In this document: in pieces, positions 54,625-63,929 of the stretch | How positions within the stretch are numbered: the first letter of the stretch is position 1 | Layout: each line of letters opens with the position of its first letter | NCBI RefSeq assembly: GCF_009827615.1 | Contig: NZ_WTYU01000002.1 | Coordinates: 186,001-250,000 of the forward strand | Reading direction: 5' to 3' | Source of the DNA: Allopontixanthobacter confluentis | GTDB taxonomy: Bacteria; Pseudomonadota; Alphaproteobacteria; Sphingomonadales; Sphingomonadaceae | Length of the DNA: 64,000 nucleotides | Made by a program: the position numbers and the translations under genes | Notes under the pieces: generated by a model | What the model was told of the DNA's origin: nothing | The model's database searches: none | What the model saw: the letters and a program-made list of their open reading frames with translations, nothing else

Positions 54625-55656
54625 ATGCAGATGAGATCACGACTATTTGGTTCGATCGGCGGCGCCATTGCGATGGCCCTGTCTCTTGGCGTTGCACCTT
54701 TGAGTGCTGCAAACGCGCAAACAAACAATTTTGAAGCGGCCTTTGACCGTTCTCTGGGCACCGAAACGCGCGCACCGCAAAGCTTCAAGGCCGTTTACGA
54801 CAGCGGCCTGGAACAGCGTATCGCCCGGCTGGCAGTGGGCGACAAAGGGCGCATCGGTGTTGCCGCGGTGGACCTTACCACCGGCGCTGAACTGTCCGTG
54901 CTGGGCGATCAGCGCTTCCCCATGGCCAGCACCAGCAAGATTGCCATCGCCGCGACATTCCTTGAAGGGGTCGAGCAGGGCCGCTGGTCACTGAGCAGCG
55001 AATTTCCGCTGCTCGTCCCGGTGCGATCGGCGAAATATTCCACCCGCGTGGCGCCGGTCTCGAAAGGCCAGCACCTTGCCGCCAGCGAATTGATCGAATT
55101 GATGATCACCCGCAGCAGCAATTCGGCCACCGATGCGCTGCTGGCAGCGGTGGGCGGCCCCAAGGCAGTCAATGACTGGACCCGCCGTGCCGGCATCCGC
55201 GAATTCAGACTCGATCGGGACATTGCCACTTTGGTGCGCGATGATGGCGAGATTGATCCCGCCGCCCATATCGATCTGCGTGATAGTGCATCGCCCAAGG
55301 CCATGATCGACCTTTTGTCGGGCCTTTATCAGGGTAAATTCCTGAACAGTTCCAGCCGCCGGGTCATTCTGGGGGCAATGGAACGCTGCCGGACAGGCAA
55401 ACGCCGTATTCCGGCGTTGCTGCCTGCGTCGGCGCAAGTGGCGCACAAGACCGGATCGCTCAACAACACATCCAGCGATATCGGGATTATCCAGACGCCT
55501 GATGGCCGCGCCATTGCCGTGGCGATTTATGTCACGGGCCAGGGTTCACGCCTTGCGCGGGAAGACCGGATCGCCCAGATCGCCCGCGCTGTCTATGACG
55601 GCTATGCAAGCGCACCGGGCCAGAACTGGACGAACGCCGAATATACGGGCGGTTAA
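54625..55656 (+). CDS. class A beta-lactamase-like serine hydrolase
   Basis: 343 residues with a signal peptide ending at about residue 31 (SAANAQ). The penicillin-recognising motifs are there: Ser102-Thr-Ser-Lys105 (SxxK), Ser164-Ser-Asn166 in the SDN position, and Lys275-Thr-Gly (KTG). The omega loop is unusual: counting back from the conserved Arg219-Asp220, the place of Glu166 holds Asp207 and that of Asn170 holds Asp211, with Glu209 between. Deacylation may therefore be slow or use another residue. It could be a true but atypical beta-lactamase or a peptidoglycan-related hydrolase. No AmpR-type regulator is adjacent. Confidence 0.82.
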   Translation: MQMRSRLFGSIGGAIAMALSLGVAPLSAANAQTNNFEAAFDRSLGTETRAPQSFKAVYDSGLEQRIARLAVGDKGRIGVAAVDLTTGAELSVLGDQRFPMASTSKIAIAATFLEGVEQGRWSLSSEFPLLVPVRSAKYSTRVAPVSKGQHLAASELIELMITRSSNSATDALLAAVGGPKAVNDWTRRAGIREFRLDRDIATLVRDDGEIDPAAHIDLRDSASPKAMIDLLSGLYQGKFLNSSSRRVILGAMERCRTGKRRIPALLPASAQVAHKTGSLNNTSSDIGIIQTPDGRAIAVAIYVTGQGSRLAREDRIAQIARAVYDGYASAPGQNWTNAEYTGG

Positions 55657-55731
55657 GCTGCCGAGATCAGCGGCACCTGAATGATCTGATATGAAATGAC
55701 TGGGCAAACGCATTGTCGGATTTACCCAAAC

Positions 55732-55760
55732 AAAAAGGGCGGCGCCTTGCGGCACCGCCC
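55732..55760 (-). terminator. intrinsic terminator after the small Ala-rich lipoprotein gene
   Basis: On the minus strand GGGCGGTGCC-GCAA-GGCGCCGCCC, then TTTTTG. Nearly identical in design to the rplL terminator. Confidence 0.8.
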
Positions 55761-55787
55761 TTAATTGTTTCGAACAAGGTTCGAAAA

Positions 55788-56060
55788 TTAGTCAACCTGA
55801 GCTTCAGCTTCGGTTTCACCCTGAACAGCAGCTTCGGTTTCAGCAGCAGCTTCATCAGCGTCTGCAGCAACTTCGGTTGCAGCAGCGTCAACGTTTTCAG
55901 CAGCAGCATCTACGTTTTCAGCAGCAGCATCCATGTTCGCTTCAGCGTCAGCCATTGCGGAATCAGCAGTTACTTCTGCGGAATCCTGAGTGCCTTCCGA
56001 GCAAGCAGCCAGGGTCAGAGCGGCGCCGGCAACTGCGGCAGCAAGAACGAGTTTACGCAT
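55788..56060 (-). CDS. small Ala/Glu-rich lipoprotein with internal heptad repeats
   Basis: 90 residues. Signal MRKLVLAAAVAGAALTLAAC with lipobox Cys20, then a very Ala/Asp/Glu-rich segment containing the repeat ENVDAAA (twice plus degenerate copies). It probably forms an extended helix anchored in a membrane. No cysteine, aromatic or catalytic residues in the mature part. Comparable to the protein at 29444-29677. Function unknown. Confidence 0.75.
   Translation of the reverse strand: MRKLVLAAAVAGAALTLAACSEGTQDSAEVTADSAMADAEANMDAAAENVDAAAENVDAAATEVAADADEAAAETEAAVQGETEAEAQVD
55891..55931. repeat. 21-bp direct repeat inside the lipoprotein gene
   Basis: Two copies of ACGTTTTCAGCAGCAGCATC, spaced by one base to keep a 21-base period, encoding the seven-residue repeat. 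CAG/GCA-rich sequence around it gives further degenerate copies. Confidence 0.85.
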
Positions 56061-56308
56061 GTTTTAAAATCCTTAAACAGCGATTGAAAGTCGCATACCC
56101 CGTCGGGGAATACGTGAGGCCTTCCGAATGGCTGGCTTCTGATCCCCAAATAATGGCCACAATGTGTCCGCGCAAGTGATTTCGTCACAATTCGCCATTT
56201 TTCTGCCTTAATTTTGCCCGGATTGGCCAAATTCCGCCACATTTAATGACAGAAAAAGTCATACGATCTTGGCTGACCTTGCCGCTTTGCACTGCTAACA
56301 GCAGCTTT

Positions 56309-59161
56309 ATGTCCGACAAAAAGCACCTCTATCTGGTCGATGGCTCCGCCTATATCTTCCGGGCCTATCACCGACTGCCGCCGCTGACGAACCCGGAAGG
56401 CACGCCGGTGGGCGCGGTTTATGGCTATACGACCATGCTGTGGAAACTGGCGGAAGACCTGGACAAGGCCAACGGGCCGACCCATCTGGCGGTCATTCTC
56501 GACAAGTCGAGCCATTCCTTCCGCAACGATATTTACCCGGAATACAAGGCCAACCGGCCGCCGCCGCCGGAAGATCTGCTGCCGCAATTTCCGCTGATCC
56601 GCGATGCGACCCGCGCTTTCAGCCTGCCCTGTATCGAGGAACAGGGCCTGGAAGCAGACGACCTTATCGCATCCTACGCCCGCGCAGCCACCGCCCGCGG
56701 CTGGGATGTCACCATCGTATCGTCGGACAAGGATCTGATGCAGCTGGTGGGTAGATGCGGCGAGACAGGTGGCTGTATCGACATGCTGGATACCATGAAA
56801 AACGCCCGCATCGGTATTCCCGAAGTGGAGGAGAAATTCGGTGTGCCGCCTGAAAAGGTTGGCGATGTCCTCGCGCTGATGGGCGATTCGGTGGACAATA
56901 TTCCCGGCATTTACGGCGTCGGCCCCAAAACCGCGACCAAGCTTATTCAGGATTACGGCGATCTGGCAGGCGCGCTTGACGCTGCGGCAGGCATGAAGAC
57001 GTCCAAGCTGAAAGAACGCCTGATCGAACAGCGCGAGATGGCGGAACTCAGCCGTGTCCTCGTCACGCTGAAGGAAGATTGCGACCTGCCCCTGCCGCTT
57101 GACGATTTCCTGCTCGACGGGGTGCCGCCTGAACCGCTGGCTGCATTTCTGGAAACGCATGGCTTTTCCAGCCTGCTGCGGCGGCTGGGCGCAGGTTCCG
57201 GCAGCCCGGACCGCCCCAACGATCTCAACCCGGCCAAGAAGGCAAACGTCGGAGCCAATGCCGCTGCCGGATCCAGCCAGCCCGTGCCCGACCAGCGCGT
57301 GCCCGAAATGCCTGCCATCGACCGCAGCGCTTATATTTGCGTGACTGACATGGCGACGCTGGAGCAATGGATAGAACGTGCCTTTGCCTTGCGCGAAGTG
57401 GCGGTGGACACAGAAACCAGCGCCCTGGACGCCATGCAGGCACAGCTGGTCGGCATCAGCCTGGGCCTGGGGCCGAATGATGCCTGTTATATCCCGCTGG
57501 CACATGGCGGGCATGATCTGCTGTCAGACAAGCCGCAGCAGATTGATCGCGCAGCGGCGCTGGCCGCATTGAAACCGCTGCTGGAAAGCGATGCTGTCAT
57601 CAAGATTGGCCAGAACATCAAATATGATCTGAATGTCCTTGCCCGTTATGGCGTGGATATTGCGCCGGTTGATGACACGATGATCATCAGTTTCGATCTG
57701 GATGCAGGCCGCTCGCTCGATGGTATCGGCGGCGGGCACGGGATGGACGAATTGTCCGTCCGCCATCTTGGGCATACGCCGCTGACTTTCAAGGAAGTAT
57801 GCGGCACGGGCAAGAAGGCCATCAGTTTTGGCGAAGTGCCGCTGGACCGGGCCACTCAATATGCGGCTGAAGATGCCGATGTGACATGGCGTTTGTATCA
57901 GCACCTCAAGCCGCGCCTGGTGACAGAAGGCGGCACACGTATCTACGAACGTGTCGATCGCCCGCTGATACCGGTGGTGGCCGGGATGGAGCGCGAAGGC
58001 ATCAAGGTTGACCGGGCCAGCCTGGCCAAATTGTCAAAGGAATTTGCCGCCGAAATAGGCAGCCTGGAAAAACAGATACACACCATCGCCGATTGTGAAT
58101 TCACCATCGGCAGCCCGAAACAGCTGGGCGATGTACTGTTTGAGAAAATGGGTTACAAAGGCGGGCGCAAGGGCAAGAGCGGCCAGTATTCCACCGATCA
58201 GGCCATGCTGGAAAAGCTGGATGAACAAGGCGCGCCCATCGCCACCAAAGTGCTGGAATGGCGGCAGCTTTCCAAGCTGAAATCCACCTATACCGATGCC
58301 TTGCAGGCAGCCATCAACCCGGCCACTGGCCGGGTCCATACCAGCTATTCTCTGGTGGGCGCGCAAACAGGCCGCTTGTCATCCACCGATCCCAATTTGC
58401 AGAATATCCCCATCCGCACTGCCCTGGGCCGCCAAATTCGCGAATCCTTCGTGGCAGAGCCGGGTAATGTCCTGCTGGCAGCCGATTACAGCCAAATCGA
58501 ATTGCGGCTGGCAGCGCATATGGCCGATGTGCCTGCCTTGAAAGACGCATTTGCAGCCGGGCAGGATATCCATTCCCGCACGGCTGAAGAACTGTTCGGC
58601 ACGGTGGACCGCGAAACGCGGGCGCAGGCAAAAACCATCAATTTTGCCATATTATACGGCATTTCGCGCTGGGGTCTTGCCGGCAGGCTGGGGGTGGAAC
58701 CCGATCAGGCGCAGGCCATGATCGACACCTATTTCCAGCGCTTCCCCGGCATCCAGCGCTACATCGTGGCAACGCTGGAGACTGTGCGCGAAAAAGGCTA
58801 TTCAGAAACGCTGTTCGGCCGGAAAACCTGGTTTCCGCGGATCAATTCGAAAAACCCCAACGAACGGCAGGGCAGCGAACGCGCGGCCATCAATGCGCCC
58901 ATCCAGGGGACCAGCGCAGATATCATCAAACGCGCCATGGTGCGGATGCTGCCTGCCCTTCGCGAAGCAAGCCTTGGCCATGTCCGCATGCTGCTGCAAG
59001 TGCATGACGAACTGGTGTTCGAATTGCCGGAAGGTGACGTGGAGGCAGCAAAGCCGGTGATTGAAAGCGTCATGGCAAATGCAGCCCGGCCCGCCATAAT
59101 TCTCGACGTTCCGCTGGGCATCGAAATAGGCAGCGGGCCAAGTTGGGGGGCGGCACACTGA
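56309..59161 (+). CDS. polA: DNA polymerase I
   Basis: Replication and repair polymerase, 950 residues from ATG 56309 (MSDKKHLYLVDGSAYIFRAY); the open frame begins at 56246. It has an N-terminal 5'-3' nuclease domain (EADDLIASYARAA, SSDKDLMQLV, GDSVDNIPGIYGVGPKTA). The 3'-5' exonuclease domain keeps its catalytic DTE (AVDTETSALDAMQ) and so should proofread. Polymerase motifs are TGRLSSTDPNLQNIP, LLAADYSQIELRLAAH, KTINFAILYG and VHDELVFE. The last 19 bases overlap the histidine kinase gene. Confidence 0.97.
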   Translation: MSDKKHLYLVDGSAYIFRAYHRLPPLTNPEGTPVGAVYGYTTMLWKLAEDLDKANGPTHLAVILDKSSHSFRNDIYPEYKANRPPPPEDLLPQFPLIRDATRAFSLPCIEEQGLEADDLIASYARAATARGWDVTIVSSDKDLMQLVGRCGETGGCIDMLDTMKNARIGIPEVEEKFGVPPEKVGDVLALMGDSVDNIPGIYGVGPKTATKLIQDYGDLAGALDAAAGMKTSKLKERLIEQREMAELSRVLVTLKEDCDLPLPLDDFLLDGVPPEPLAAFLETHGFSSLLRRLGAGSGSPDRPNDLNPAKKANVGANAAAGSSQPVPDQRVPEMPAIDRSAYICVTDMATLEQWIERAFALREVAVDTETSALDAMQAQLVGISLGLGPNDACYIPLAHGGHDLLSDKPQQIDRAAALAALKPLLESDAVIKIGQNIKYDLNVLARYGVDIAPVDDTMIISFDLDAGRSLDGIGGGHGMDELSVRHLGHTPLTFKEVCGTGKKAISFGEVPLDRATQYAAEDADVTWRLYQHLKPRLVTEGGTRIYERVDRPLIPVVAGMEREGIKVDRASLAKLSKEFAAEIGSLEKQIHTIADCEFTIGSPKQLGDVLFEKMGYKGGRKGKSGQYSTDQAMLEKLDEQGAPIATKVLEWRQLSKLKSTYTDALQAAINPATGRVHTSYSLVGAQTGRLSSTDPNLQNIPIRTALGRQIRESFVAEPGNVLLAADYSQIELRLAAHMADVPALKDAFAAGQDIHSRTAEELFGTVDRETRAQAKTINFAILYGISRWGLAGRLGVEPDQAQAMIDTYFQRFPGIQRYIVATLETVREKGYSETLFGRKTWFPRINSKNPNERQGSERAAINAPIQGTSADIIKRAMVRMLPALREASLGHVRMLLQVHDELVFELPEGDVEAAKPVIESVMANAARPAIILDVPLGIEIGSGPSWGAAH

Positions 59162-60450
59162 CTACATCATCCATAAACCCGCTTCGCCTGCTGGCGGGTG
59201 ACCGGCCCCTGAAATGGACCAATTTCCTCATTCTCGGCCTTGTTTCGGCGGCGCTTCTGCTTGGGCTTATCTTTGTTTTTCGCACGATTGAGGCAGAACG
59301 AAGTGAACGGGCGCAGGTGCGTCAGACCAGCGAAATATTGCTGGAATTGCGCAATGTGACGCGGTCGGCGCTCAATGCCGAAACCGGCCAGCGCGGCTAT
59401 CTGCTCACGCTTGACCGGCGTTATCTTGAACCGTTTGAAACGGGCAAGGCGCAATATGGCCCTGCCATGGTGCGGCTGAAAAATCTGGTGGGCGATGATG
59501 CCACGCCGCGGCAGGCCGAATTGCTGGATGAAATCGAGACCCTGCTGGAAGCCAAATTCGCCGAACTGGATGAAACGGTGGAACTGACGAAGCAGGGACA
59601 GCTGTTGGATGCCAAAACGCGGGTTCTGTCTGACGAAGGCCAGTTATTGATGAACCGGCTGCGGCGCGCCGCCCGCGAAATGGAGCAGATAGAAAACCGG
59701 ATCCTGACCACGGCTGCCAATGACACAGCCCGCGCAGAAGCGCAGGTTCTGCCCTTGCTGACAGGGGTGATGCTGCTGCTGATAATCGCTCTTGTAATCG
59801 GTTACCGGCTGGCGGTGCGTGCGGCGCAAGCCGAAGTGAAAGCGCAGCAGGCAGTGGAGCTTGGTGAAGCACGGGACCGTGCCGATCTGCTGGCCAAGGA
59901 ACTGAACCACCGGGTCAAGAACCTGTTCGCCGTCATTCTGGCCATCGTCCGGATGAGCGCGCGTGACAACCCCGAAGCCAAACCGGTGGTCGAACGCATC
60001 GCAGAACGTATTCACGCCTTGCTGACCGCGCATGAAGTGACCCAAGGCACATTGGACAAGCCGGTTGCGTCGCTTGGCAAACTGATCGAGACGACACTGG
60101 CGCCTTACCGGTCATCCAAGATGCGCGCTGATCTTGATGGGCCGGACATCATGCTGCCAGCCCGGCAGGTTACCCCTCTGGGGCTGGTGCTGCATGAACT
60201 TACCACAAATGCGGTCAAATATGGTGCGTGGTGCAGCGAAGGCTTGCTGACAGTGAAATGGCACCATGATGGTGAAAACATTGTCATCGACTGGCATGAA
60301 GCCTGTCTGGTGGAAGATCAGACACCGCAGCGCAAAGGGTTCGGCAGCATGCTGATGGTGAGCGCGTCGCGCCAGCTACGCGGCAATATCGATCGCCAGT
60401 TTTCTGCAGATGGCGTGAACGTGAAAATCGATTTCCCGCTGGAGCAATAA
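59143..60450 (+). CDS. sensor histidine kinase, CHASE3 sensor and HWE/HisKA_2 kinase
   Basis: 435 residues from a TTG start inside the end of polA. One helix at about residues 27-46, a periplasmic CHASE3 domain (SALNAETGQRGYLLTLDRRY), a second helix at 206-222, then the kinase. The H-box is KELNHRVKNLFAVILAIVR with His256; the N-box HELTTNAVKYGAW and a short G-box [14 protein letters not shown] follow. HWE/HisKA_2 kinases in alphaproteobacteria often feed the PhyR-NepR-EcfG general stress response; no phyR is in this window. Overlap with polA suggests co-transcription. Confidence 0.88.
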   Translation: MGGGTLTTSSINPLRLLAGDRPLKWTNFLILGLVSAALLLGLIFVFRTIEAERSERAQVRQTSEILLELRNVTRSALNAETGQRGYLLTLDRRYLEPFETGKAQYGPAMVRLKNLVGDDATPRQAELLDEIETLLEAKFAELDETVELTKQGQLLDAKTRVLSDEGQLLMNRLRRAAREMEQIENRILTTAANDTARAEAQVLPLLTGVMLLLIIALVIGYRLAVRAAQAEVKAQQAVELGEARDRADLLAKELNHRVKNLFAVILAIVRMSARDNPEAKPVVERIAERIHALLTAHEVTQGTLDKPVASLGKLIETTLAPYRSSKMRADLDGPDIMLPARQVTPLGLVLHELTTNAVKYGAWCSEGLLTVKWHHDGENIVIDWHEACLVEDQTPQRKGFGSMLMVSASRQLRGNIDRQFSADGVNVKIDFPLEQ

Positions 60451-60533
60451 GGGGCCAGCGTTAAAGGCCAGCGTTCAGGGCTAGCACTCAAGCCAGCCTT
60501 GCCAGTCGGCATGGCAAGCAATAGTGCCGCCGC

Positions 60534-61610
60534 ATGATTGACAGATATTTCCCCAAAAACACCGAAATCGCGTGGACAGAACTGGCAATTTCGGCTGCCG
60601 AACTGGCGGTAACGGTCATCGCAGCCCTGATCCTGCACCGTGTGCTATTTGCCATATTCAGCCGGCTTTCCAGCATGTCATCAACGCCAGTAGACGGCAT
60701 GGTCTATGACAGATTATTGCGCCCCGCCCGCTGGTCCTTTGTCGCTATCGGTATTTCGCTGCTGGCAAAGGCCAACCCCTATGTCGCCGATATCTGGAAT
60801 GTAGCGGCCAGTTTTGTCGTGCCTGCGCTGATGGGCTGGATGACGCTGTCGATCCTGCGCGCTTTTGCCCAGGCGCTGGAATATCAGACCGAATCATCTG
60901 AAGACCCGGTTGCAGCGCGCAGCCGCAGAACCCGCATTTCCATTCTGTCCCGCGCCGCCACCTTTGCCATCGTTCTGGTAACTGTGGGCCTGATGCTGCT
61001 GGCCATTCCCGGCGTGCGCGACGTGGGCGTGACGCTGATGGCATCGGCGGGCCTTGCCGCATTGGCAGTGGGTGCGGCCGCGCAGCCCGCGCTCAAATCC
61101 CTGATCGCCGGGATGCAGATGGCCATTACCGAACCCTTGCGGCTGGGCGATCTGGTGGTGGTGGAAGGCCATACCGGGCGGGTGGAAGAAATCCGCATGA
61201 GTTTTGTCATCGTCCGCACCTGGGATGAGCGCGCGATTGTGGTGCCGACCGCGGCGTTTCTGGACCATAGTTTCGAAAACTGGTCGCGGCAGAGCGAAAT
61301 GCTGACCGGCCCGGTATTCCTGCATCTGGATCCTGCCACTGACATCGGGCCCGTGCGTGCAGAATTCGAACGGTTCGTGGCAACGCATGATTTATGGGAC
61401 CAGCGCACCGCTGCGATGGTGATGACCGAAGCGCATCCTGAAAGCGTGGAACTGCGCCTTGCCATGAGTTCGCACACGATTGGCGATCTGTTTGCGCTGC
61501 GCTGTGCAGTGCGCGAACATATGATTGGATGGCTGCGGACAGAAATGCCCGGCGCGCTCATCCGTCACCGGCTGGAAGTGCAGGCAGCGAATGAGCGCGC
61601 AGTGATGTAA
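60534..61610 (+). CDS. mechanosensitive ion channel family protein (MscS type)
   Basis: 358 residues. Four or five membrane helices; the pore-lining helix is LMASAGLAALAVGAAAQPAL, the Gly/Ala-rich packing pattern of MscS TM3, followed by the beta domain MAITEPLRLGDLVVVEG and RVEEIRMSFVIVRTWD with VVPTAAFLD. The C-terminal alpha/beta vestibule domain is shortened. Opens on membrane tension to release solutes under osmotic downshock. It is 83 bases after the kinase and in the same direction. Confidence 0.92.
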   Translation: MIDRYFPKNTEIAWTELAISAAELAVTVIAALILHRVLFAIFSRLSSMSSTPVDGMVYDRLLRPARWSFVAIGISLLAKANPYVADIWNVAASFVVPALMGWMTLSILRAFAQALEYQTESSEDPVAARSRRTRISILSRAATFAIVLVTVGLMLLAIPGVRDVGVTLMASAGLAALAVGAAAQPALKSLIAGMQMAITEPLRLGDLVVVEGHTGRVEEIRMSFVIVRTWDERAIVVPTAAFLDHSFENWSRQSEMLTGPVFLHLDPATDIGPVRAEFERFVATHDLWDQRTAAMVMTEAHPESVELRLAMSSHTIGDLFALRCAVREHMIGWLRTEMPGALIRHRLEVQAANERAVM

Positions 61611-61622
61611 TCTGCTAGTTCG

Positions 61623-63929
61623 TCACGTGTGCTTCTTGGTACGGGTGGACTCGATCATCCCTTCATAGACAAAGCCGATCGGGTTCACTTCTGCAGCGCG
61701 TTTCTTGAGTTCGCCCTGCATGGATTTATATTCCTCTTCCATCTTGGCCGTAACGGTGGCGCGCGAATCTTCCAGTGCCTCGGCAAAATCAGCCGCGGTC
61801 ACTTCCTTCACATCGCCCCCTGCGCGGCGCAGCGCGTTGAGACCGGCACGGCGAACCACATCTTCGAGGTCCGCGCCGGTAAACCGTTCGGTCTTGGCTG
61901 CAACGTCATCCAGTTTCACATCATCTGCCAACGGCATATTGCGGGCATGAATCCCCAGGATATGCTCGCGCCCTGCCTGATCCGGCGTGCCGACATAAAT
62001 CAGTTCATCGAACCTTCCCGGACGAAGCAAGGCGGGATCAACCAGATTGGGCCGGTTGGTCGCGCCGATGACCACGACGGACTGTAATTCCTCCAGCCCG
62101 TCCATCTCGGCCAGGATCGTATTGACCACGCGCCCGGTGACTTGCGGCTCGCCCTGTCCGGACCCGCGCGCAGGCACCAGGCTGTCAATCTCGTCGATGA
62201 AGATGACGCACGGCGCAACCGACCGCGCACGGGCAAACATCCGGGCAATCTGCTGTTCGCTTTCGCCATACCATTTGGACAGAAGATCGGAGCTTTTCAT
62301 GGAAATGAAATTGGCTTCCGCTTCCTTGGCCACCGCTTTTGCCAGCAAGGTCTTGCCGGTTCCGGGCGGGCCGTAAAGGAGGAAACCCTTGGCCGGACGG
62401 ATACCCAGCCGGCGGAAGGCTTCTTCGTTTTTCAACGGCAATTCGATGCCTTCGCGCAGCTTTCTGACCGATTCGTCCACGCCGCCAATATCTTCCCAGC
62501 CCACCGTGGGTGTCTGCACCATCACTTCGCGCATGGCCGATGGCTTCACGCGCTTCAGCGCCGACAGGAAATCTTCGCGGGTAACGCTCAGTTCTTCCAA
62601 CACTTCTGGCGGAACGGTGCGTTCATCAAGATCAATCTTGTGCATGATGCCGCGCACCGCATCAATCGCCGCTTCCCGGGCCAGCGCAGCAATATCCGCG
62701 CCGACAAAACCATGCGTCACACGCGCCAGTTCTGCCAGATCAACCTTGTCGCCCAGCGGCATGCCGCGCGTATGGATCGCCAGAATTTCGCGGCGGCCTT
62801 TTACATCAGGCACGCCGATCACGATCTCGCGGTCGAACCTGCCCGGCCGGCGCAGGGCTTCGTCAATCGCATCAGGCCGGTTGGTGGCAGCAATCACCAC
62901 CAGATTGGCGCGAGCTTCCAGGCCATCCATCAAGGTCAGCAGCTGCGCCACCAGCCGCTTTTCAGCCTCGCCCGGAACTTGCGTGCGTTTGGGCGCGATG
63001 GAATCGATTTCATCAATGAAGATGATCGAAGGGGCAACGCGGGTGGCTTCTTCAAACACCTCGCGCAGCTTCTTTTCGCTTTCGCCATAACCCGACCCCA
63101 TGATTTCGGGACCATTAATGGTGAAAAACTCTGCATCGCTTTCATTGGCGACTGCCTGCGCCAGACGCGTCTTGCCGGTGCCCGGCGGGCCATGCAGCAA
63201 AACGCCCTTGGGCGGATCAACGCCCAGCCGCGTGAACAATTCAGGGTAACGCAGCGGCAGTTCGACCATTTCGCGCAGCTGCTCGATTGTTTCGCCCATG
63301 CCGCCAACATCGTCATAATTGACCACGGCGCGGCCATCGCGCGGCTCTTCAAACTCGGCGCGCAATTCGACTTCGGTGTTTTCGTCGATATGAACAATGC
63401 CCTTGGGCGCAGTGGACACCACTGTCAGGCGGATTTGCGTCAGCGCATAGGCAGGGGTGTTGAACATGCGCTGCACTTCAGCCGGCATGTTCTGCACGGG
63501 CTGCTGCCCGGTTGTGGCCACCAGATCGCCAGCGACCACCGGTTTGCCAAAGAAGTTGCGCTTCAGCGCCTGCGTCGGGCCCTGCAAGCGCATTTCGCGC
63601 TGCGCCGGTGCAAAAACCACGCGCGTGGCAGGGCGCGACTGCGCCACCGTGATCGTCACGTGCTCGCCCGAGCCGACTTCGGCATTGCCGCGCTGAAGCC
63701 CGTCGAGCCGGACAATCTCCAGCGACTGGTCTTCATCATAGGCCGACATCGCAATGGCCGGGGTGCTGCGCTTTCCCGAAATTTCGACAACATCGCCTTC
63801 GGTAATGCCCAGCGCCTGGAATGCCGAACGGGGCAGACGCGCGATGCCCTGACCGCTTTCTTCCTGCCGGGCTGCGGCAACCTGTAACCGGACTTGCTTG
63901 AGTTCTACTGCCGCTTCAGCATCAGCCAT
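61623..63929 (-). CDS. CDC48 family AAA ATPase (archaeal VAT/p97-like)
   Basis: Hexameric double-ring unfoldase type, 768 residues. Residues 1-190 form a CDC48 N domain (double-psi barrel, VRLQVAAARQEESGQGIARL; IRLTVVSTAPKG). The first AAA domain has Walker A at 247-254 (GPPGTGKT) and Walker B IIFIDEIDS at 302-310; the second has Walker A at 520-527 and VIFIDEIDS, each with its RPGRFD arginine-finger region. The C-terminus ends STRTKKHT, without an HbYX proteasome-docking motif. Common in archaea and eukaryotes and sporadic in bacteria; substrates here are unknown. Confidence 0.93.
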   Translation of the reverse strand: MADAEAAVELKQVRLQVAAARQEESGQGIARLPRSAFQALGITEGDVVEISGKRSTPAIAMSAYDEDQSLEIVRLDGLQRGNAEVGSGEHVTITVAQSRPATRVVFAPAQREMRLQGPTQALKRNFFGKPVVAGDLVATTGQQPVQNMPAEVQRMFNTPAYALTQIRLTVVSTAPKGIVHIDENTEVELRAEFEEPRDGRAVVNYDDVGGMGETIEQLREMVELPLRYPELFTRLGVDPPKGVLLHGPPGTGKTRLAQAVANESDAEFFTINGPEIMGSGYGESEKKLREVFEEATRVAPSIIFIDEIDSIAPKRTQVPGEAEKRLVAQLLTLMDGLEARANLVVIAATNRPDAIDEALRRPGRFDREIVIGVPDVKGRREILAIHTRGMPLGDKVDLAELARVTHGFVGADIAALAREAAIDAVRGIMHKIDLDERTVPPEVLEELSVTREDFLSALKRVKPSAMREVMVQTPTVGWEDIGGVDESVRKLREGIELPLKNEEAFRRLGIRPAKGFLLYGPPGTGKTLLAKAVAKEAEANFISMKSSDLLSKWYGESEQQIARMFARARSVAPCVIFIDEIDSLVPARGSGQGEPQVTGRVVNTILAEMDGLEELQSVVVIGATNRPNLVDPALLRPGRFDELIYVGTPDQAGREHILGIHARNMPLADDVKLDDVAAKTERFTGADLEDVVRRAGLNALRRAGGDVKEVTAADFAEALEDSRATVTAKMEEEYKSMQGELKKRAAEVNPIGFVYEGMIESTRTKKHT

